DNA from: Diabrotica undecimpunctata
Taxonomy: Eukaryota; Arthropoda; Insecta; Coleoptera; Chrysomelidae
Direction of reading: 5' to 3'
DNA: 64,000 nucleotides
NCBI RefSeq assembly: GCF_040954645.1
Contig: NC_092806.1
Location: 148,952,429 to 149,016,428, forward strand
Below, piece by piece: positions 58,558 through 64,000 of this stretch. Under the pieces are notes generated by a model. That model saw only the letters and a program-made list of their open reading frames with translations, searched no databases and was not told the DNA's origin. Position numbers and translations under genes: made by a program. The first letter of the stretch is position 1. Every line of letters starts with the position of its first letter.

Positions 58558-60420
58558 TCTTCTTTTTTAAGTGCCCTGTCCGTTGCGAACGTTGGCTATT
58601 AACATGGCAATTCTGATCTTGTTTGCGGCGCTTCTGAATAGTTCGACCGATGTGAGACCGAACCACTTCCTCAGATTTTGGAGCTACAAGTGTCTTCTCC
58701 TGCCTGGCCCTCGCTTACTGTCTATTTTTCCCTGGACAATCAATTGCAGTAAACGGTACTTATCGTGCCTCAATATGTGGCCTAGATATTCAAGCTTTCT
58801 TTGTTTAATTGTATTCACGATTTCTTTCTCCTTTCCGATTCTTTGGATTACCTCTATGTTGGTGACATGTTCGGTCCAGGATATACGAAGAATGCGTCGG
58901 TACACCCACATTTCAAATGCTTCTAGTTTTCTCGTGAGCGTCTCCGTCAGCGTCCAGGCTTCCACACCATACAGTAAGATCGGAAAATGTAGCATTTAAC
59001 TAGACGTAGTTTTAGGGGAAGAGACAAATCCCTGCTTATGAGGATCTTTTTCATATTACTAAATGCTGCTTTAGCTCGTTCTATTCTCGCCTTAATTTCT
59101 GTGGCCTGTTCCCATTTTGCATTTACGTTGGTGCCAAGGTACACATAAGATTCTACATGGTCAATTAGTATTTTACATATCCGTAACTGTCGATCAGGCT
59201 GTTGCTTCCTGCTTATCAGCATCCACTTTGTCTTGTTGAAGTTGAGGCTCAGGCCGTATTCCTCACTAACTGACTAACTCTTTCCATTACCTGCTGTAAT
59301 TCGTCTATGGTACTGGCAAGGATCACCGTGTCGTCGGCATATCTTATATTGTTCGTTAACTCGCCGTTTATTTTTATGCCTTTATTTGCATTTTCCATAC
59401 ATTTGTTAAATATTTCTTCGGAATAAATATTGAATAGGAGTGGGGATAATATACACCCCTGACGGACACCTCTTTTGATCTGCACACATTCAGTGAGTTC
59501 GTTGCCAATTTTTGCTCTTGCTGTTTGACCCCAGTATAGGTTTGCCACAATTCGAATGTCCTTGTCGTCAATACGTCTTTCGCAGAATATCTATCAATTT
59601 TTCATGATTGGCATTGTCAAATAATTTTCTAAAATCCACAAAGCACAAATACACGTCCTTATCAACGTCTCTACACGGCTGTATAAGCACCTGAAAAGCG
59701 AAAATTGCTTCTCTAGTTCCAAGTGCTTTCCGAAAGCCAAACTGCGGTCTATCAATATTTGACTCACATTTATCATATATTCTTCTATGAATGATCTTAG
59801 TGAACGCTTTAGTGACATGATTGATCAAGCTTATAAGCCGGTAGTCATCACAGATCTGTGCATTTGGTTTCTTCGGGATTGTAATAAATGTTGACTGCAG
59901 CCAGTTCTCCGGGATTTTACCGCTATTATATATGTTGTTAAAAAGTTGAACTAGATTATCAAGGAACTGTTTGTCTGATTTACATAGGATCTTTAATGTT
60001 TCGCAGGGTACATTGTTCGGACCTGCTGACTTATTGTTTTTTAGTGCTGCAATAGCATCTTCTATCTCCGATTTAAGGATTAAAGGTCCTGTTTCTCCTT
60101 CTTCATGTAGGTGATCATCAGTCCTGTCAGATGCAAATAATTTTTCTATGTATGATTTCCATGTTTCTAAGATCATTGATGGCTCCCAGATAAGATTTCC
60201 ATCCCCATCTTTTATACTGTTGGGTGACTTATTGAATTTCCTGTTGTTCGTCATTGATTTTATTTTTTTGTGCATATTGTAACTGTCGTATTTTCGTTCG
60301 TATTGTTCTATTTCCCTGCATTCGTTGGAAAAAAACCATTTTTCTTTGGTTTCTCGAATTTTCGATCTTATGATTTTGTGGATCTGCTGGTATTTTTCTG
60401 CATTTTTATTCTTGCATAAA
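58558..60420 (-). pseudogene. RTE-like LINE 6
   Basis: Minus-strand frames in order. 60275-59568: DGDGNLIWEPSMILETWKSY, NNKSAGPNNVPCETLKILCK, PENWLQSTFITIPKKPNAQI, DYRLISLINHVTKAFTKI, PQFGFRKALGTREAIFAF and YLCFVDFRKLFDNA (first catalytic Asp). 59548-59249: GVRQGCILSPLLFNIY and NIRYADDTVILAST. 59222-58947: VESYVYLGTNVNAKWEQATE. 58995-58684: FEMWVYRRILRISWTEH and LEYLGHILRHDKYRLLQLIV. Each change of frame is a single lesion, and the order and spacing are otherwise intact. The 3' end reads GCCAACGTTCGCAACGGACA then AAGAAGAA, like LINE 5. The endonuclease is missing; the 5' side ends next to a (TA)n array. Confidence 0.85.
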
Positions 60421-60431
60421 GTTTATTATAA

Positions 60432-60436
<5 letters not shown>

Positions 60437-60500
<64 letters not shown>
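60437..60500. repeat. (TA)n microsatellite
   Basis: Uninterrupted TA repeat of about 32 units at the 5' side of LINE 6. Confidence 0.97.
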
Positions 60501-60504
<4 letters not shown>

Positions 60505-61464
60505 ACATTTTTTAAAGTGTACTACTCTTAAACGTGCCGAATTGTCACGCTCTAAATGAATATATCCCTTACCTTAATATCTAATATTTTTGAAGATCTT
60601 GCCACCAAATTTCCGTCGCTTCTCTTAAATAATTCGAGAACTGTAAAACAACCCTAACGCTTCCTTAGATAATGTCCAAGCTGTAATAGCCCGAAGCCTC
60701 ATCTCAACTTCCGATCCCGTGAATTGCAAACTTAGGGACACATAGAGTTAACTCTGCATCCCATGGGCGTATTAACAAGACAAAAGACAAAGAGGAAATT
60801 AATACCGTTAAGAGCTCAATGTAATAATGTGCTAGATCACTTTGTTTTATTGATGCTTTAATCTACAATTTTGATATTAATGAAACCATAAAACGATATA
60901 TAATATTAAAATATGTAAAATGAAATTTTGTTGATGCTTTCATTACTCCAGTAAATGACCGTTTTGGAGTGTAATTTTCCTCGTCACGACGCGACGGGTT
61001 TGCTTGACAATTTGGATTTAGGTTCCTCTTACAATCTTCTTCACTTTTGGATTTAAGTTCAGGGTTGCTTTTACTTGGGGGGTAAAAGCCACCCCATCTC
61101 GAGGATGAAAAAACATACGCTAAAAATAACTCCGTCTATGGATACATTGATTAATTCTAAGAAATTTCTGTTGTATAGAGTCAAGTCAATCAAGTCAAGT
61201 CAATAATTTTTGTGTTATCTCCAAGTGAAAATGTCATTTTTCAAAGTAAAAACCACGTTTTTAAACGGTTTTCAACAAATAATTCAAAAAACAAGTAGTT
61301 ATGGAAAAACTATTTAAATAAGAAAAAATGTAGCTTAGAAAATAACAAAAAAAAAATGATGTACTTATGAAGTATATAGACCCTGTAGAAGCAGAGTTGT
61401 AACTCATGAAAAGTATATACTTATTTGTTAAATATAATGTTATTATATCGTGTTTTATTTCCTA
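60501..61464. other. No recognisable gene
   Basis: No coding motif. Near 61049 GCTTTTAC and GTAAAAGC form a short hairpin in a GGTAAAAGCCACCCCATCTC context, a word frequent in insect repeats. Confidence 0.45.
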
Positions 61465-61683
61465 AAAAAAACAAACCAAACAAACTTTTTAAAAAAGAAA
61501 ATTGGTCCATTAGAAGTCGAGATATTGCCAATTTTTTATTAAACAATATCACATTGTCGACTATATCAGATATTTATTATTTTATGCCATGAGAGGCCAA
61601 CACGGACTCACACATAAAAGGTATAATAAGCGCCGCGTTATCAGAAAATGCTGTGTAGCTCAACGGCGTCTTCTCGAACTTAT

Positions 61684-61990
61684 TTAAAATACATGTAAAC
61701 TAAAAATAATTTGATTAAAATCAGAATTTGATATCACATTGAAAAGCAAATCTTCAATACTTACAATACCTTGTTCAAAAAAAAATAAATAAGATCTATG
61801 ACATTCTAACCTTTCGCGAATCATGGACAAACTGGCTCTATGTAGAATGTTTTTCAACCTTCTGTTTGAATATGCTGGACGTAACTTCAAGCTCTTTGGT
61901 TTTAGGGTGTTGTCTCTACATCTTTGTAAAAATTTGGTTGAATTTTGACAATGCGCCAGTTTCTTGTAAAGAATTTCCAATATCCAAAAA
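61684..61990 (-). pseudogene. Possible PLE N-terminal region
   Basis: The 98-codon frame reads KLAHCQNSTKFLQRCRDNTL, then KPKSLKLRPAYSNRRLKNIL and HRASLSMIRERLECHR. The FLxRCRD...PKSLK...ASLSMIRERL pattern resembles the conserved region before the RT domain in some Penelope-like elements. No RT motif follows within this fragment. The call rests on one motif remembered from the family, so it is tentative. Confidence 0.4.
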
Positions 61991-62164
61991 TTTTTAATAA
62001 CTCTGGGCCCATAACGGTAATTATTCTACACAAATTATTATTCTACAAACAATAGTTAACAATTTGAAATTTACAAAAGACACATAAGTTATTTTTTTGT
62101 AGAGAGATTATTATTACAAAGTGCGAGTACAGTTGCGCTGGACGATGTGCCAAGTGCGAGTTAA

Positions 62165-62956
62165 GCTGCGGCCACAACGGCGCACCGCACATCGCATAGT
62201 AAAGATAGTTCAAACACTCCTGACCATGGAGCTGCGCGAAGGCGGAGTCAAATTCACGTAAAGGCAGAAAGGTTTTATTGTAAGTGGAATTATACAGTGC
62301 ATAGTACAATGCGTTTCGCATGGAAGTGGGGACTAAACCAAATTTCGTCTACTGCGCCGTGGTCAGGAGTGCTTGCACTATCTCTACAGCACCATACCCC
62401 GCACCTAGCTGAGCCTTTGCTTTGCACATTAGTGGCCGTATTGACGCACCGTGCACCGCACATTTATTTGATAATGATAATGAAAATATACAGGTTCCCT
62501 CTGGAAGGCTCAATAATGAAGCAAAATGGATACGAGAAAACTTTAACTTATTTCTGTAGTCAATAAAATATAATTTATTATACATTTTTATTGTTTTATT
62601 TACCTGTTGTTTCACATTTTTCTGCCACTTCTTTTCACAGTTTTGATAAAACCAAACTATTGTGGTAGCTTTTGCTTTTTTGTTCCAAATTGGTTAACGA
62701 ATAAGCACACAACTAATAATAAATTTGTCTTTATCCATATCCATCCCTAGAATAATCACTGTGCGAAGTGCGAAAATCAGAAAATTCTAAGCTCAATTTA
62801 CGTAGGCGAGGCGTTGGTACCCAGCCATGTGCGAAGGAAGGAGCGGTGCGTCGTTGTGGCCACGCACATTTACGGCAATGCTTGTATTTGCTTCAGCGAG
62901 GCTATGGTCAAGGCTAGGTGCGATGCGATGTGCTATGCGCCGTTGTGGCCGCCACT
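62165..62956. mobile_element. TTAA-flanked non-autonomous element
   Basis: The left end carries GCGGCCACAACGGCGCA, then CCGCACATCGCAT; the right end, inverted, carries GCGGCCACAACGGCGCA, then TAGCACATCGCAT. Both sides are flanked by TTAA (62161-62164 and 62957-62960). Two further degenerate copies of the same motif lie inside, near 62430 and (inverted) 62842-62870. An internal hairpin pairs ACTCCTGACCATGG (62215) with CCGTGGTCAGGAGT (62356). It is GC-rich against its surroundings and has no coding motif. A TTAA duplication is used by piggyBac and Kolobok elements. Confidence 0.65.
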
Positions 62957-63325
62957 TTAAGCGCGTCAGCTTGCGTTCTAATTAACATTATATAAATGTT
63001 TTTGATCTCGTACCACTGAAAAACCGTTATAAACAAATTCGATTATTTTTATAAACCTAAATGTATACTTTAAGCTTATATAACTGCAGCAAAAATTGAT
63101 AAATATTAATTTTTCAAAATTTATTCTAAATCCTATAGTTATAGCTTTAAAATGCATTGCATTAAATCTTTTTGCATTAAACAGAAGCAAAGTTATAAGC
63201 AAAAATGTTTGATATAATCGATAATTTGTTATTTTTTAGAAATAAATTTGCCATATTTCGGCCTCTAATGGACCGACTTTTATTTTTCAAAGTATGTTTG
63301 TTTGTTTTTTAAAAGAAACGAAACA

Positions 63326-64000
63326 TAATTGGAAAAAAGGGTTTAATTAGTTATAAGCATTCAAACAATTGAATTGTTAATAACGGGTTAAAATACATAA
63401 AAGTCTCATAGACCTCAATCGGCTAGGAAACCCATCTTTACCACTAGACTATAAATTGCACTACTTATGATTTAAGATTTATTGGAAATCACAAAACTAA
63501 TCATTAATAAAGGGGTACTCTTTTAAGGAGTGGCCGAAATGAAGTTTTACTGTGTTGGTTTTTTTGTAAATATTTTTCGATAATAATATATTTGTATTCC
63601 ACAAGTATTTTATATTTTTTTGTTTTATTTGCTTATCCTATCCTCAACTGTTTGAATAAGAACAACTTAAAGCTGTCGAAACTATTTATAACATTAATGG
63701 TATTCTTTTCAGAAGTTTTATCGTCCGCCAGTGAGTTGATCTTCTTCGAAATGTGTCTGAAACGGTCACATTACACATTCTATTGTCACATAACAGTTGG
63801 AGATGGAGACTCCTCGCCTCAGGGGTTTAACCCAGTCAAAGTGAACGGACCGGGTTTGATAATTTATTTCCAGTAAAGATGCCTGTCAATGTTAGAAAGC
63901 AACTTTGGTCAATACGGATTTATAGGAGAGGAGATTCTGATTCACAGGTTTATTCACTCGTTAAATATTGTGAAATTTCTTAAGCAATTAATTAAAAAGA
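63326..64000. other. No recognisable gene
   Basis: A 94-codon plus-strand frame at 63592-63876 (hydrophobic start, then HITVGDGDSSPQGFNPVKVN) has no family match I know. Base composition rises in GC after 63720, so a feature may begin here and continue beyond the window. Confidence 0.4.

Larger units (their letters stand above)
61465..63325. repeat. Inverted repeat pair flanking 1.7 kb
   Basis: About 61470-61590 (AAACAAACCAAACAAACTTT, TTGGTCCATTAGAAGTCGAG) is repeated in inverted orientation at about 63205-63320 (CGGCCTCTAATGGACCGACT). Identity is moderate. Enclosed are a PLE-like coding fragment and the TTAA-flanked element. The arms may be the two terminal repeats of one old element; PLEs can have inverted terminal repeats. 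Confidence 0.45.

Noticed and set aside
63592..63876. 94-codon ORF near the window end
   Set aside because: Hydrophobic start and a GC rise are suggestive, but there is no motif or splice evidence, and the window ends too soon.

Overview
The window looks like gene-poor, AT-rich intergenic DNA from an insect genome. It is almost entirely old transposable elements nested in one another. I assign it to an insect, possibly a beetle, from the mix of elements: R4-type, RTE-like and RNase H-bearing LINEs, Penelope-like elements, BED-finger hAT, FLYWCH MULE, Tc1/mariner and Ty3/gypsy relics, with long (TA)n arrays. That assignment is inference. I found no convincing host gene, tRNA or rRNA.

Layout. 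0.5-1.5 kb: end of a Penelope-like element (PLE). 2.7-3.1 kb: a 415-bp MITE, with a second copy at 33.0-33.4 kb. 4.1-8.3 kb: an unidentified coding relic and a Tc1-like transposase split by a hAT element, whose 8-bp target duplication is perfect. 8.4-14.9 kb: LINE debris, including an RNase H-bearing LINE and a LINE carrying three in-frame 189-bp tandem repeats. 16.0-22.3 kb: an R4/Dong-like retrotransposon split by a second hAT copy in the opposite orientation to the first. 22.6-26.8 kb: an inverted-repeat element, two LTR-like units seated in (TA)n arrays, and a 318-bp repeat carrying what reads as a complete type I hammerhead ribozyme. 27.5-29.0 kb: an internally deleted R4 derivative.

29.9-38.0 kb: a CR1/L2-like RT fragment, the second MITE copy, a long-inverted-repeat mariner-like element, a Ty3/gypsy pol fragment and an RTE-like LINE with an intact RT domain. 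39-49 kb: LINE and PLE fragments, and two copies of a DUF7869-like repeat, one disrupted by another LINE. 49.8-60.4 kb: four kinds of relic: RTE-like LINEs, a Tc1 fragment, and a MULE with recognisable ends whose frame is broken only by four stop codons. 61.5-63.3 kb: a PLE-like fragment and a TTAA-flanked non-autonomous element.

No operon-like cooperation exists here. The relations are parasitic and chronological: hAT into Tc1, hAT into R4, LINE into the DUF7869-like element, and a MITE carried in the hAT intron. The observation most worth testing is the hammerhead ribozyme in a short tandem-type repeat at 26.4-26.8 kb, which resembles published animal retrozymes and PLE terminal repeats.
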